DNA of 64,000 nt from the NCBI RefSeq assembly GCF_041075285.1, contig NZ_CP163512.1:496001-560000 (forward strand), written 5' to 3'. Origin of the DNA: Providencia rettgeri (GTDB lineage Bacteria > Pseudomonadota > Gammaproteobacteria > Enterobacterales > Enterobacteriaceae). Within the stretch, counting starts at the first letter, position 1. Each line of letters starts with the position of its first letter. Made by a program: the position numbers and the translations under genes. Below, one piece after another: positions 46,899 through 56,044 of the stretch. A model generated the notes under the pieces. That model did no database searches. It was not told where the DNA came from and was given only the letters and a program-made list of their open reading frames with translations.

Positions 46899-47516
46899 CT
46901 ATAGATATAGCACTTTATTTACTGGCGTTAATTGAGCTTCTTTTTGCAAATGTTTTAAAGTTTTGGTTGCCAATAGCGCTACCGCTTCATAAAAAGCACA
47001 ATTGCCTTGTAATTGTATTTTTTCCAAGTAACGATATACCCAAGGTAAAAAATGAATTTCCAATAAATCAGCCAATAGCTCTGGTTTATTTTGGATAATC
47101 CACGCCGTTAATAAAAATAACAGTCCAACATGGTCTTCAGGCTCATTTGAATTTAGCTCAATATTAATTTGATTGTTCCTTAGCCAAGCCCTTAATTCTA
47201 ATGTGGAAATGCCAAATAATACGTTTTCTTTATCCAAGTATACTGATCCCCAAGGTGGCGCTGGGAGCGCATTTGGGCCGATAAATAACCGCTCATAGGC
47301 CGCTTTTAGCGATTCAGGTTGCGTTGCTTGGCTTTGGAATAGTTGATCGATGTGCTGGCAATCATAATGCGTCGTAAAAGGCCATTCGATGAGCCATTCA
47401 CTGGTATTAAATAACGCAATGAGCTTGTTAACCCGAGGATCTGAAGGGTCATAGGAAAATAGTGCGCCTAAAGTTTGGATGCACAGTGAAAAATCATCTA
47501 ATTGTTTTTGTTCCAT
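46899..47516 (-). CDS. dmsD: DmsD/TorD-family Tat proofreading chaperone
   Basis: 205 residues (E. coli DmsD 204), all-helical TorD/DmsD family. PPWGSVYLDKENVLFG and EPEDHVGLLFLLTAWI with following FLPWVYRYLEKIQ are the conserved substrate-binding segments. It binds the twin-arginine leader of DmsA until the molybdopterin cofactor is in place. It lies 194 bases past dmsC in the same direction, with a hairpin in between, so it may be read at a lower level. Confidence 0.88.
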   Translation of the reverse strand: MEQKQLDDFSLCIQTLGALFSYDPSDPRVNKLIALFNTSEWLIEWPFTTHYDCQHIDQLFQSQATQPESLKAAYERLFIGPNALPAPPWGSVYLDKENVLFGISTLELRAWLRNNQINIELNSNEPEDHVGLLFLLTAWIIQNKPELLADLLEIHFLPWVYRYLEKIQLQGNCAFYEAVALLATKTLKHLQKEAQLTPVNKVLYL

Positions 47517-47676
47517 ACTAATTCGCTTTGTTTTTTGATTTTACTAAAGTGGGTTAACTATTTGAATTTTAGATAAAATAGAGGGGTTAAGTTTTACTTG
47601 TTTTTTAGCAATATCAACATATTGGTTTTATCGTCACTTGACCATCGTAACGAATCATAAGATTTTTGTCGATGAG

Positions 47677-47700
47677 ATGAGGGGAAAAGTTTCCCCTCAT
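47677..47700 (-). terminator. Hairpin between dmsC and dmsD
   Basis: ATGAGGGGAAA/TTTCCCCTCAT, 11-bp perfect stem with a 2-base loop, 10 bases after the dmsC stop. No strong T-run; probably an attenuating or mRNA-stabilising hairpin. Confidence 0.6.
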
Positions 47701-47709
47701 GAAGAGCAC

Positions 47710-48567
47710 TTAACCTACGACAGCCATACCTACAGTCATATGTAATCCGTAGAAAATACCACGCCCAATGAGTTCACCAAACATGATCAATAAAACAGCA
47801 ATTAATAAGCTGATAGTTGAAGGGGCTCTCATTTTAGTAAAAGGGTAAAGCCAAAAAGCTAAACCAAGGAATAAACAGAGGGTCCTCCATCCCATTAATG
47901 ATGCATAATCAGGAACTAATAGACTGGCTTTTTGCACAGAGCTTTGAATCAAACCGAGTTCATATCCTTGCGATGTGACTAAAATACAGCTAGCAATAAC
48001 ACCGATAATACTGATGAGCGCAAAGGAACGAACCCGAGTAATATCATAACTGGCAATCCGCAATAAAAATGAGGCTAATACAGGGCCTGCAATTAAACTG
48101 GTTAGAATAAATTGCAAACTACCGTGTTGATTAAACCATGTTGGTACGGTGTCAATTTGATAAACGCGGGAAATGGCATAAATAAAGAATGCAGCAACAA
48201 ATAGGGTGATAACTAACCAAGTTTGACCAAGTGCTTGAGGCATTTTTTTAAAAAATGAAATAAGCCAATATAATCCCCCTAAGGCAAAAAAGAGGGATCC
48301 GCTGACAATTTCATTACTTAATGCAGAATGTCCTACACGTATCATTGAATTAAAAGCGCGTAATGGTGAACCCATATGTAACATAGATAATAAAAAACCT
48401 ATCCCCATTAATAGCCATAATCCAAACATACTCATCACGATTTGATGGTGTTGTTGTGCAGAAGATTTAAGTTGTAAAACAAGTGCCATTAAAATAAATG
48501 CACCTGCGACGGTTTGTCCGATAACAGTAAAGAGAATTAACGGATATTCATGTAAGCCAGCACCCAT
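47710..48567 (-). CDS. dmsC: DMSO reductase membrane anchor subunit DmsC
   Basis: 285 residues with eight hydrophobic helices (E. coli DmsC 287). MGAGLHEYPLILFTVIGQ is the family start, and HMGSPLRAFN in helix 2-3 lies in the quinol-binding region. It anchors DmsAB and oxidises menaquinol. I start at 48567, with GGAGGAGG before ATG; the longer frame at 48612 lies inside dmsB. It begins 1 base after the dmsB stop. Confidence 0.92.
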   Translation of the reverse strand: MGAGLHEYPLILFTVIGQTVAGAFILMALVLQLKSSAQQHHQIVMSMFGLWLLMGIGFLLSMLHMGSPLRAFNSMIRVGHSALSNEIVSGSLFFALGGLYWLISFFKKMPQALGQTWLVITLFVAAFFIYAISRVYQIDTVPTWFNQHGSLQFILTSLIAGPVLASFLLRIASYDITRVRSFALISIIGVIASCILVTSQGYELGLIQSSVQKASLLVPDYASLMGWRTLCLFLGLAFWLYPFTKMRAPSTISLLIAVLLIMFGELIGRGIFYGLHMTVGMAVVG

Positions 48568-48568
48568 T

Positions 48569-49186
48569 TTATACCTCCTCCGGATTTGCGAGATAGCCCG
48601 TAGTATCACCAACAGGACGGCAATTGGCGTTAAGATTTAAAACAATATTCGGTTGGGTGTAATGTGCGGGTGGGAGGGGAGCAATTTCATTTAGGTTGCC
48701 ATATTTTGCACGTAACTCATCAATAGGAGCAAAATCCAACGCGCGTAGTGGGCAAGATTCGACGCAAATCGGTTTTTTACCCTCGGCGACACGTTCAAAA
48801 CAGCCATCACATTTAGTCATATGACCTTTTTCTGCATCAAATTGAGGCGCACTGTAAGGGCAGGCCATATGGCAATAACGGCAACCAATACAAACACTTT
48901 CATCAACGACAACAAAACCATCTTCACGTTTATGCATTGCACCACTTGGGCATACTTTGACACAGGCCGGGTCATCACAGTGATTACAAGAAATTGACAG
49001 GTAATAGGAAAAAACATTTTGTTGCCAAGCACCATTTTGCTCAGTCCAATCACCACCTGCATATTCATAAATACGGCGAAAATGCACGTCTGTTGATAAA
49101 TTTTTAAAGTCTTTACAAGCCAGTTCACAGGTTTTACATCCTGTACACCGCTGTGTATCAATATAAAAACCATATTGTTGTGACAT
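48569..49186 (-). CDS. dmsB: DMSO reductase iron-sulfur subunit DmsB
   Basis: 205 residues, equal to E. coli DmsB. Four [4Fe-4S] cluster motifs: CTGCKTCELACKD, CNHCDDPACVKVCPSG, CIGCRYCHMACPYSAP and CDGCFERVAEGKKPICVESC. It passes electrons from DmsC to DmsA. Start at 49186 after AAGGAA; ten bases after the dmsA stop. Confidence 0.95.
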   Translation of the reverse strand: MSQQYGFYIDTQRCTGCKTCELACKDFKNLSTDVHFRRIYEYAGGDWTEQNGAWQQNVFSYYLSISCNHCDDPACVKVCPSGAMHKREDGFVVVDESVCIGCRYCHMACPYSAPQFDAEKGHMTKCDGCFERVAEGKKPICVESCPLRALDFAPIDELRAKYGNLNEIAPLPPAHYTQPNIVLNLNANCRPVGDTTGYLANPEEV

Positions 49187-49196
49187 ATCGGGTTCC

Positions 49197-51623
49197 TTAC
49201 AATTTCGCAATTTCGACTAAATTAGTGTGTTGCGGATTTCCTTTGGCAAGCGGTGATGGTCGCTGTGTCGTAAGGACATTGATGCATCCACCTTGGTCGA
49301 TTTTTGAACTAAACATATCTGCATCTAACCAAGCACCTTGTCCCATTGCGGTTACTCCCGGCATAATTCGCGGCGTAACTTTGGCAGGAATATGTACTTC
49401 CCCTCTGTCGTTAAACACTTTTACAATATCACCTTGTTTGATCCCGCGGGCTTTAGCATCGATGGGATTAATCCAAATTTCTTGGCGACAAGCTTGTTTT
49501 AATATATCAATATTACCGTAGCTAGAATGGGTTCTGGCTTTATAGTGAAAACCTATCATTTGAAGCGGGTATTTCTCGCGTAATTTATCTTGATGCCCCT
49601 CAAATCCTTCGGCATAGATTGGTAATGGGTCGATAATATCGTCTGGAGATAGTTCCCAATTTTGTGAAATTTCCGCGAGTGCCTCCGAATAAACTTCGAT
49701 TTTTCCTGATGGAGTATTAAGCGGATTGGCCTGTGGATCATCACGAAATGCTTTAAAACCAATTACATGCTCATCAGGGCATTTATGTTTGAAAATACCG
49801 ACCTTTTTCATCTCTTCATAAGTTGGCATGTCCGGAAAGCGTTCGCGGCTTTTTTCACAGAGGTATTTAACCCATTCATGTTGAGTACGGCCTTCGGTAA
49901 ATGTTTTTTCAACATCTGGACCTAAGCGTTTTGCAATTTCAGATAAAATTTCATAAATAGGCTTGCGTTCAAATTTTGCACTGGTGGCTGGCTGCCCTAA
50001 GATCATGTAGGACATATTTCCTGCTGATTCACTGGGAATTAAGTCTTCTTGCTCAGTCGGCATTAAATCAGGGAGTAAAATATCGCAATATTTTGCCGAT
50101 GCAGTCATGAAATGGTCAATACCGACAATCATTTCACATTTACTATCATCTTGCAGAATATCATGAGTGCGCGCGATTTCGCTGTGCTGATTGATTAGCG
50201 TATTACTTGCATAGCACCATAAAAATTTAATTGGCACATCCAGTTTATCTTTCCCTTTTACACCATCGCGAGTCGCGGTCATTTCCGTTCCGCGTTCAAT
50301 TGCATCAGTCCATGTAAATACGGATATTTGTGTTTTTACAGGATTATCAAGCATAGGGAACCATTCAACACCTGAATCATAAGTCCCTTCACGGCAGCCT
50401 GAATTTCCCCCGCTAATCCCTACATTACCTGTAATAATGGCGAGCATTGCAATAGCTCGAACGGTTTGTTCTCCATTTGAATGGCGTTGTGGCCCCCAGC
50501 CTTGAACAATATAAGCGGGCTTAGTTTGCCCAATTTCGCGTGCTAGTTTAATAATTTTATCGGCTGGGATCCCCGTAATGGTTGAGGCCCACTGAGGTGT
50601 TTTCGCTACACCATCAGCCCCATCACCTAAAATATAGGCTTTATAGTGACCATTGCGTGGTGCGGAAGCTGGAAGTGTTTTTTCATCATAACCCACGCAA
50701 TATTTATCAACAAAAGCCTGATCAACCATACCTTCAGTAATAATGACATAGGCTAAGGCGGCGGCTAAGGCTCCGTCAGTACCCGGGCGTATAGGCAACC
50801 ATTCATCTTCACGACCTGCCGCAGTATCGTTATAGCGAGGGTCAATGACTATCATTCGCGCATTTGAGCGTTCACGTGCTTGCTCAATATAATAGGTGAC
50901 TCCGCCTCCACTCATACGAGTTTCGGCTGGATTATTACCAAACATGACAACAAGTTTAGTATTTGCAATATCATCAGGGCTATTGGCTTCCTGTGAACCA
51001 TACAGATAGCTCATACCTGCACGAATTTGAGCGGTACTATAGCTGCCATAGCGGCTTAAAAATCCACCACATGAATTCATTAAGCGATAAGGGACGTTAG
51101 AGTTAGTGATATTACCACCATCAACACCCGTTCCATATAAGACGTGAACAGCTTCGTTACCATAATTTTTCAATGTATTACGTAAGCTGTCGCTGACGAT
51201 ATCGAGCGCTTCTTCCCATGAAATTCGGGTAAATTTACCTTCACCTCTTTTGCCGACACGCTTCATTGGGTATTTCAGCCTATCAGGATGATTCATTCGG
51301 CGACGAATTGAGCGGCCACGTAAACAAGCACGAACTTGATGGTTGCCATATTCATCGTTACCTGTATTATCGGATTCGACCCAAAATACCTCATCATCTT
51401 TGACATGCAACCGCAATAAGCAGCGGCTTCCACAGTTTACGGTACATGAACTCCAAACAACTTTGTCCTCGGGGGGATTTGAGGAAGAAGGGGTATTCAT
51501 TGCTTTTGCATTAAAAGGAAGAGATAGGCTACCTACTGCTGCAAATAATCCACTTGCAGCCCCAGATTTCACGACACTACGCCTTGAAATAGGGCTATTT
51601 AATAATTTATTTTTTATATTCAT
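49197..51623 (-). CDS. dmsA: DMSO reductase-type molybdopterin catalytic subunit DmsA
   Basis: 808 residues (E. coli DmsA 814). A twin-arginine signal (PISRRSVVKSGAASGLF) sends the folded enzyme across the membrane. An N-terminal [4Fe-4S] motif CTVNCGSRC...RACLRGRS, the molybdenum-ligand Ser in RYGSYSTAQIRAGM, and FGNNPAETRMSGGG and the C-terminal SSYGNIDILKQACRQEIWINP belong to the DmsA branch of the DMSO reductase family. It reduces DMSO, TMAO or related S/N-oxides anaerobically. Start at 51623, in front of the Tat signal; the longer frame would add a non-Tat leader. Confidence 0.94.
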   Translation of the reverse strand: MNIKNKLLNSPISRRSVVKSGAASGLFAAVGSLSLPFNAKAMNTPSSSNPPEDKVVWSSCTVNCGSRCLLRLHVKDDEVFWVESDNTGNDEYGNHQVRACLRGRSIRRRMNHPDRLKYPMKRVGKRGEGKFTRISWEEALDIVSDSLRNTLKNYGNEAVHVLYGTGVDGGNITNSNVPYRLMNSCGGFLSRYGSYSTAQIRAGMSYLYGSQEANSPDDIANTKLVVMFGNNPAETRMSGGGVTYYIEQARERSNARMIVIDPRYNDTAAGREDEWLPIRPGTDGALAAALAYVIITEGMVDQAFVDKYCVGYDEKTLPASAPRNGHYKAYILGDGADGVAKTPQWASTITGIPADKIIKLAREIGQTKPAYIVQGWGPQRHSNGEQTVRAIAMLAIITGNVGISGGNSGCREGTYDSGVEWFPMLDNPVKTQISVFTWTDAIERGTEMTATRDGVKGKDKLDVPIKFLWCYASNTLINQHSEIARTHDILQDDSKCEMIVGIDHFMTASAKYCDILLPDLMPTEQEDLIPSESAGNMSYMILGQPATSAKFERKPIYEILSEIAKRLGPDVEKTFTEGRTQHEWVKYLCEKSRERFPDMPTYEEMKKVGIFKHKCPDEHVIGFKAFRDDPQANPLNTPSGKIEVYSEALAEISQNWELSPDDIIDPLPIYAEGFEGHQDKLREKYPLQMIGFHYKARTHSSYGNIDILKQACRQEIWINPIDAKARGIKQGDIVKVFNDRGEVHIPAKVTPRIMPGVTAMGQGAWLDADMFSSKIDQGGCINVLTTQRPSPLAKGNPQHTNLVEIAKL

Positions 51624-52093
51624 TGAGATGACCCTTAATGACCATATTAAATATATGGCTTTCAAGAAATCATATTACTAGTTGATTAAGATTGTTTTTT
51701 GCGTCATATCAATGAATTAATATTTTTTGGACTAGTAGCTTATTGATAACTAACTGGTTTCATTAATAAAATTTAATATTTTAACCGTTTGATAAATAAC
51801 GGGTTATCTGATGTTTATTCGAGGTGTTATGATTTTTTTTGTTAACGATTAGCCGTAATTGGAATATATTTCTCTATTTTAAATGATTAAAGGCAAAATA
51901 GAGAAAAATTTTATGTATTGACTAAAAAATTAATAACTCTTATTAATGCGGCGTAATTAATCTAATAAAAAATGTTTTTTCATTGTTTTTTTTAACTTAT
52001 TTGTTATTTCAATATTAATTTTTAATTAAATTGTTTGCAGTTAGTGCAGTTTTTTATTAATACCATTAATCGTAATGAGTTTAATTCTTAATG
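51624..52093. other. Promoter region of dmsABC
   Basis: Between dmsA and the convergent-order tonB-like gene on the same strand. AT-rich; it contains the FNR-like site at 51699 and nothing else I can name. Confidence 0.5.
51699..51712. promoter_or_regulatory. FNR-like site upstream of dmsA
   Basis: TTGCGTCATATCAA matches the FNR consensus TTGATNNNNATCAA at 8 of 10 positions, about 83 bases before the dmsA start. Anaerobic activation by FNR is known for E. coli dmsABC. Confidence 0.5.
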
Positions 52094-52837
52094 TTAATTA
52101 AATTCAATATTTAATGTTATTGATTGTGCAAAACCTACGGGTGGTTGACCAACTGAGTTGCTTTTTTGCACTGCCAGTAGTGCTGCATTGTCTAATAATT
52201 CGCTCCCTGAGCTACTGGCTAGACGAATTAAGCTAATTTCTCCTTTCTGATTAAGCTGAAATTGGACTTTGGCGATTCCGCGATCTTTCATTTTCTTGGC
52301 TCGACGTGGGTATTGTTTATGACGCTCTATTTCTTGGCGTAATTTTTCACGATAAGCATTAATTAATTGGTTATCTACTGTGCCTGAAGCTTGCTGCGTT
52401 ATTGGGTTTCTACTCCCTAAAGATTGAGAGGGGACATGATCACCATTTTGCTGTTGTGCTATTTCAGTTTTCTCAGCTGTTTTTTTCGCGGCAGTTTTTT
52501 TAGGACTTTCGGTGTTTTTTACCACCGTGGTTGACTTAGGCGTTATAGGTTCTTCTGTTTTTTTCGCAATTTTTTTCTGCTTTTTAGGGACTGTGATCAC
52601 TGCTTTTTCAACCAAGATCTCAGTGTTTATTTCTGCCGGCGCTGTATGGGAGGAGGGGATTTCTGCGGGATAGCTTTGTTTCACAGCTTGAGTTAGCGCT
52701 ATTGAGATGAGCGGTGCTTCCCACTGCGCTTGATTTTTTTTGTTCCAAGATTCGCTCGTAATATAAACAAAAGAGCTAATAACCAAAACATGTAGTGTTA
52801 TTGATAGGATAAACATCAAGATGTTCCGATTCATCAT
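52094..52837 (-). CDS. TonB-like energy transducer
   Basis: 247 residues in TonB architecture: an N-terminal membrane anchor (ILMFILSITLHVLVISSFVYI), a Lys/Pro/Glu-rich periplasmic spacer (about residues 45-150), and the C-terminal TonB domain with YPRRAKKMKDRGIAKVQFQL. It couples the proton motive force, via ExbB/ExbD, to outer-membrane receptors. No exbBD adjoins it, and the canonical tonB is normally elsewhere, so this is likely an accessory TonB. A Fur-like site lies upstream. The heme receptor at 22.7 kb is a possible partner. Confidence 0.88.
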   Translation of the reverse strand: MMNRNILMFILSITLHVLVISSFVYITSESWNKKNQAQWEAPLISIALTQAVKQSYPAEIPSSHTAPAEINTEILVEKAVITVPKKQKKIAKKTEEPITPKSTTVVKNTESPKKTAAKKTAEKTEIAQQQNGDHVPSQSLGSRNPITQQASGTVDNQLINAYREKLRQEIERHKQYPRRAKKMKDRGIAKVQFQLNQKGEISLIRLASSSGSELLDNAALLAVQKSNSVGQPPVGFAQSITLNIEFN

Positions 52838-52968
52838 ATACTCTCAGTATCCTTTTCAGTTTAGTTAAGAAGGGATGATGATAACGACATGCTTTTATTG
52901 GTTTTTTACTATTGTTTAACTGGAGATAATTTTATTATTCATAAAAATAAATATGGCTTGCATTATAT

Positions 52969-52987
52969 GCAAATAATTATCAATTGC
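52969..52987. promoter_or_regulatory. Fur-like operator before the tonB-like gene
   Basis: GCAAATAATTATCAATTGC, with the AATAATTATCA core of a Fur box, 132 bases upstream of the start. It resembles the site before the hemophilin-like gene. Confidence 0.6.
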
Positions 52988-53113
52988 AAATGCTAGTGGA
53001 TATCAACTAACTCTTGAGATAGTCTATTTCAAAGTGATTTTCTATATTTTTATAAAAATCAATCAAATACATATTTTAAAAGTATGGAGTAGCTAAAAAG
53101 CTCAGGATGATGT

Positions 53114-53383
53114 CTAAGTTTTGGCATAGTTATTAAGGTGAAGTTTAATGCGGTTATGTCTTTCTTCGTGTTCAAATAAGTGTACTCGCAAAATATCCTG
53201 TACCTGATTAAATACATAAGTATAAAACAAGAAAAAGGCAATAAAGCCAACTTCCAAAAGAAAGGCTTTCCACAGTGTTATGCACAATAATAATGCCAAC
53301 ATCAGAATACCTAAGATAATAAAACTGAATTCAAAGCTAACAGTATAGGTAATATTTAAATTGAATTTATGTAGATTAAAAAT
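53114..53383 (-). pseudogene. PACE-type efflux protein fragment
   Basis: An 89-codon open frame without a normal start at its open end reads ITYTVSFEFSFIILGILM, then FLLEVGFIAFFLFYTYVFNQ, resembling the second transmembrane pair of the PACE (proteobacterial antimicrobial compound efflux) family, whose full proteins are near 145 residues. The first pair is missing; a stop precedes it in frame. I take it as a degraded gene, though an internal ATG at 53302 would give a short protein. Confidence 0.4.
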
Positions 53384-53507
53384 CTAAATATTTCGTGTAA
53401 CAAAATGTTATCTTGTAAATAAACGTAATACTATTTTGATAATAAGACTCATGTCGCTAACCTAACCTAAATCCATTCTGTTGTTAGCGTTAATTGAGAG
53501 GAAGAAA

Positions 53508-53987
53508 ATGAAAAAGTTATTAGTACCTACATTATTTGCTGTTGTATCTACTATGTCATTTGGTATTCAAGCCGCTACAACTCAAGCTGCTACTCAAGCT
53601 CAAAGTGCGGAACATAAATTAAATGCTTACGAAGAAATTATGGTCGGTAAAGTCTGGACAACCACGGAAGCGTTAGACCAAGACAAAAAAGTCGTGAGTG
53701 CAGATGATAAACAAGTCGCTAATTTCTTTGGTTTAGCAGAATACTATCCTGATGGTACTTTTAATATGACCACTTTCGATGGAAAACCAAAAATGAAAGG
53801 GGATTGGTCATTTGATGAGAATGGGAAAACTCGCTCATTAACGGCTAAAAATGATAAAGGCGAAGTGCTATTTACCCGTGTTGTTGAAAACGTTACGGTG
53901 ACACCGGAAGAATATACTTACCGTATTTATCCAGAACAAGACAGTAAAGATAAGTACTTTGATATTGTGCATAAAGTAAAAAAATAG
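53508..53987 (+). CDS. DUF4822-domain secreted protein
   Basis: 159 residues: signal peptide (MKKLLVPTLFAVVSTMSFGIQAA) then an Ala/Gln/Thr-rich linker and a compact domain (VGKVWTTTEALDQDKK, FFGLAEYYPDGTF, MKGDWSFDENGKTRSLTA) typical of the lipocalin-like DUF4822 family. Its role is unknown; it may bind a small molecule in the periplasm. GAGAGGAAG precedes ATG at 53508. It ends with its own terminator. Confidence 0.7.
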   Translation: MKKLLVPTLFAVVSTMSFGIQAATTQAATQAQSAEHKLNAYEEIMVGKVWTTTEALDQDKKVVSADDKQVANFFGLAEYYPDGTFNMTTFDGKPKMKGDWSFDENGKTRSLTAKNDKGEVLFTRVVENVTVTPEEYTYRIYPEQDSKDKYFDIVHKVKK

Positions 53988-53997
53988 TTTAGTGTTA

Positions 53998-54022
53998 ATG
54001 CCGCCGAGTGCGGCATTTTTTT
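53998..54022 (+). terminator. Rho-independent terminator
   Basis: ATGCCGC/GCGGCAT stem with a 5-base loop and TTTTTTT, 11 bases after the DUF4822 gene stop. Confidence 0.85.
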
Positions 54023-54043
54023 GGGAAAATATCGCGATCTTTT

Positions 54044-55396
54044 TTATTTAAAACAAGTTTCTGCCCAGCGTGCTAACCCAGCAGTTACAGAGCCAAAATC
54101 ATCACCTTTTACAATCGGTATATTAGGCAGTTCTTGGGCAATGGCTTGATGTAATATAGGCGAGCGTGCGCTGCCTCCTGTGATAAAAACTGCATCAGGT
54201 TGTACACCACCTTGGATGACGGCTTCTTTGACTAATTCAATCATTTTACTTTTTGGTGATTCAATAGCTTCAACCATCTGCTCTTGTTGAATGTTAATTT
54301 CCAATACATTATTGATGAGTGCAATTTGCGCCAAATACGCGCTGTTATCCGATAAGGCTATTTTGGCTTCCTCGGCTTTACGAACTAGGCTATAGCCTAA
54401 TGTTTGATGATAAACCTCCAGTAAACGCGCAATTTTTTCAGGTTCTTTGGCATCTTGTTGTAATCGGGTGAGAGCGGATAAATTTGCTCGTGAATAAAAT
54501 GCTTTTTGCGCTTCCACATTATTAATGGCAATCGGGTTCCAAAATTGTAAAAATGGCATTTTAAGTCCAGATAGTGATTGGCTCTCCATACCAAAAAGTG
54601 GCATCAATTGTTTTAAAGCAAGGTAGATATCGAGATCATTGCCCCCCACACGTTGGCCTGTGTGTGCTAATAAGGATTGTGTTCGGTCTTCAGAGCCGCG
54701 GTAACTTGGCCCCATTTGAATTAATGAACAATCTGTTGTCCCACCACCAATATCAACAACGAGGATTATCTGGTCGTTATTTAATGTTGATTCGTATTCT
54801 AATCCAGCCGCAACGGGCTCGAATTGAAATGCAATATGATTAAATCCTGCACGTTTTGCTGCGCGGTATAAAATTGCTTCCGCTTGTTGGTTGGCTGTTT
54901 CACCACCACGACCATGAAAGTTTATCGGGCGTCCAATCACTGTATCCGTAATCGGATTTTGTGTACTTATTTCAGCTGTGTCTTTTATATTGCGCATCAT
55001 CGCACAAACAAGATCTTCGAAAAAACTTATTTGTGTTTCATGTAAACCTGAAGCACCTAAAAATGACTTAGGTGATTTTACATAATATACGTCACGAGGA
55101 TCACGTAGGTATAAATCTAACGCGGCCTGACCAAACACAATATCTTCAGGCACTAACTCAATGCCTTCTTCTTGATTGAATGCTATCGACCTTCTTAGAA
55201 TTTGTTGTCCAATATCATCGGAAGGTGAAATTTTACAGTGGCGAAATAAATGCTCAGAGACGGATTCTCTCGTTGGTGCGCAAAGGGTCGATGGAATGTA
55301 AGCTTGCTGACCTTCTAAAGGTAATAATCGAGGTGCGCCATTTTCCATTATTGCGACAGCACAGTTAGATGTTCCATAATCAAAGCCAATAAACAT
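54044..55396 (-). CDS. yegD: Hsp70-like protein YegD
   Basis: 450 residues, identical in length to E. coli YegD. Actin/Hsp70 ATPase motifs: phosphate 1 FDYGTSNCAVAI, phosphate 2 VVDIGGGTTDCSL, and the adenosine loop ITGGSARSP. It lacks a C-terminal substrate-binding domain, so it is an atypical Hsp70, of unknown client. Single gene. Confidence 0.92.
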   Translation of the reverse strand: MFIGFDYGTSNCAVAIMENGAPRLLPLEGQQAYIPSTLCAPTRESVSEHLFRHCKISPSDDIGQQILRRSIAFNQEEGIELVPEDIVFGQAALDLYLRDPRDVYYVKSPKSFLGASGLHETQISFFEDLVCAMMRNIKDTAEISTQNPITDTVIGRPINFHGRGGETANQQAEAILYRAAKRAGFNHIAFQFEPVAAGLEYESTLNNDQIILVVDIGGGTTDCSLIQMGPSYRGSEDRTQSLLAHTGQRVGGNDLDIYLALKQLMPLFGMESQSLSGLKMPFLQFWNPIAINNVEAQKAFYSRANLSALTRLQQDAKEPEKIARLLEVYHQTLGYSLVRKAEEAKIALSDNSAYLAQIALINNVLEINIQQEQMVEAIESPKSKMIELVKEAVIQGGVQPDAVFITGGSARSPILHQAIAQELPNIPIVKGDDFGSVTAGLARWAETCFK

Positions 55397-55576
55397 CTCG
55401 CCTCCAAAAATTAAGTGACCAAGGAAAAAAGGGGAAAGACTTTATATCAAGCCGGCTCGAATTACTATCAGAATAGTAATTTTTAGTTCAATCTGTTTTT
55501 AGCTCAAGGAAATCGTCGTAGATACTTGTTATTCTAGTAAGACAGTCATAATAGGTTCAGAATGTTTGGAGCCAGC

Positions 55577-55828
55577 ATGAGCAATAAGCAGATAATGTTA
55601 ATGTCAGTTATTACGTGCCCTGAATGTGGAAAATCGGAAACTGAACAAATGCCAACGGATGCATGCCAATGGTTTTATGAATGTAAACACTGTGGTGTTT
55701 TATTAAAACCATTAAAAGGCGATTGTTGTGTTTTTTGCTCTTACGGCTCAGTTAAGTGCCCACCGATCCAAGAAGCTGAGATTACCGGAGCAGACTGTTG
55801 TTGTCGTCAAAATTCGAGTAGTTGCTAA
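55577..55828 (+). CDS. GDCCVxC domain-containing protein
   Basis: 83 residues with two zinc-ribbon-type pairs (CPECGKS, CKHCG), the family motif GDCCVFCSYGSVKCPP and a Cys-rich tail (DCCCRQNSSSC). The family occurs with a selenocysteine in place of the last Cys in some bacteria; here it is cysteine. ATG at 55577 has GGAG upstream; a start 15 bases earlier lacks one. Function unknown; a metal- or thiol-binding role is inferred from the cysteines. Element A2 and a terminator follow. Confidence 0.78.
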   Translation: MSNKQIMLMSVITCPECGKSETEQMPTDACQWFYECKHCGVLLKPLKGDCCVFCSYGSVKCPPIQEAEITGADCCCRQNSSSC

Positions 55829-55840
55829 TGCCCACATATA

Positions 55841-55893
55841 TAACACAAAGTGGGAAAAGCCACGCTGTTATCCCACTTTGTCAACAACCTTAA
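55841..55893 (+). repeat. Dispersed palindromic element A, copy 2
   Basis: TAACACAAAGTGGGA, CCACGC loop, then TCCCACTTTGTCAACAACCT and TAA; the 11-bp stem is perfect. Same element as at 46698 but in the other orientation, and again joined to a terminator-like hairpin on the TTAA side. Confidence 0.88.
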
Positions 55894-55919
55894 CCCCCCA
55901 TATAAAAATATATGGGGTT
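55892..55919 (+). terminator. Terminator after the GDCCVxC gene
   Basis: AACCCC-CC-ATATA pairs with TATATGGGGTT (two C's bulged) and is followed by ATTATTTTG. Confidence 0.6.
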
Positions 55920-56044
55920 ATTATTTTGTTGGTATGTATAAGCCTAAATGTAGTTATTTTTATTAAATATTAAATTGATATTTGATCTATATTATCTTTA
56001 TTAAATTTAGTTAGAAATATATGGAGTAAAATGTTTACCTATTG

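Noticed and set aside
53059..53250. 63-codon frame overlapping the PACE-like fragment
   Set aside because: The other frame has the membrane-protein pattern; this one looks random.
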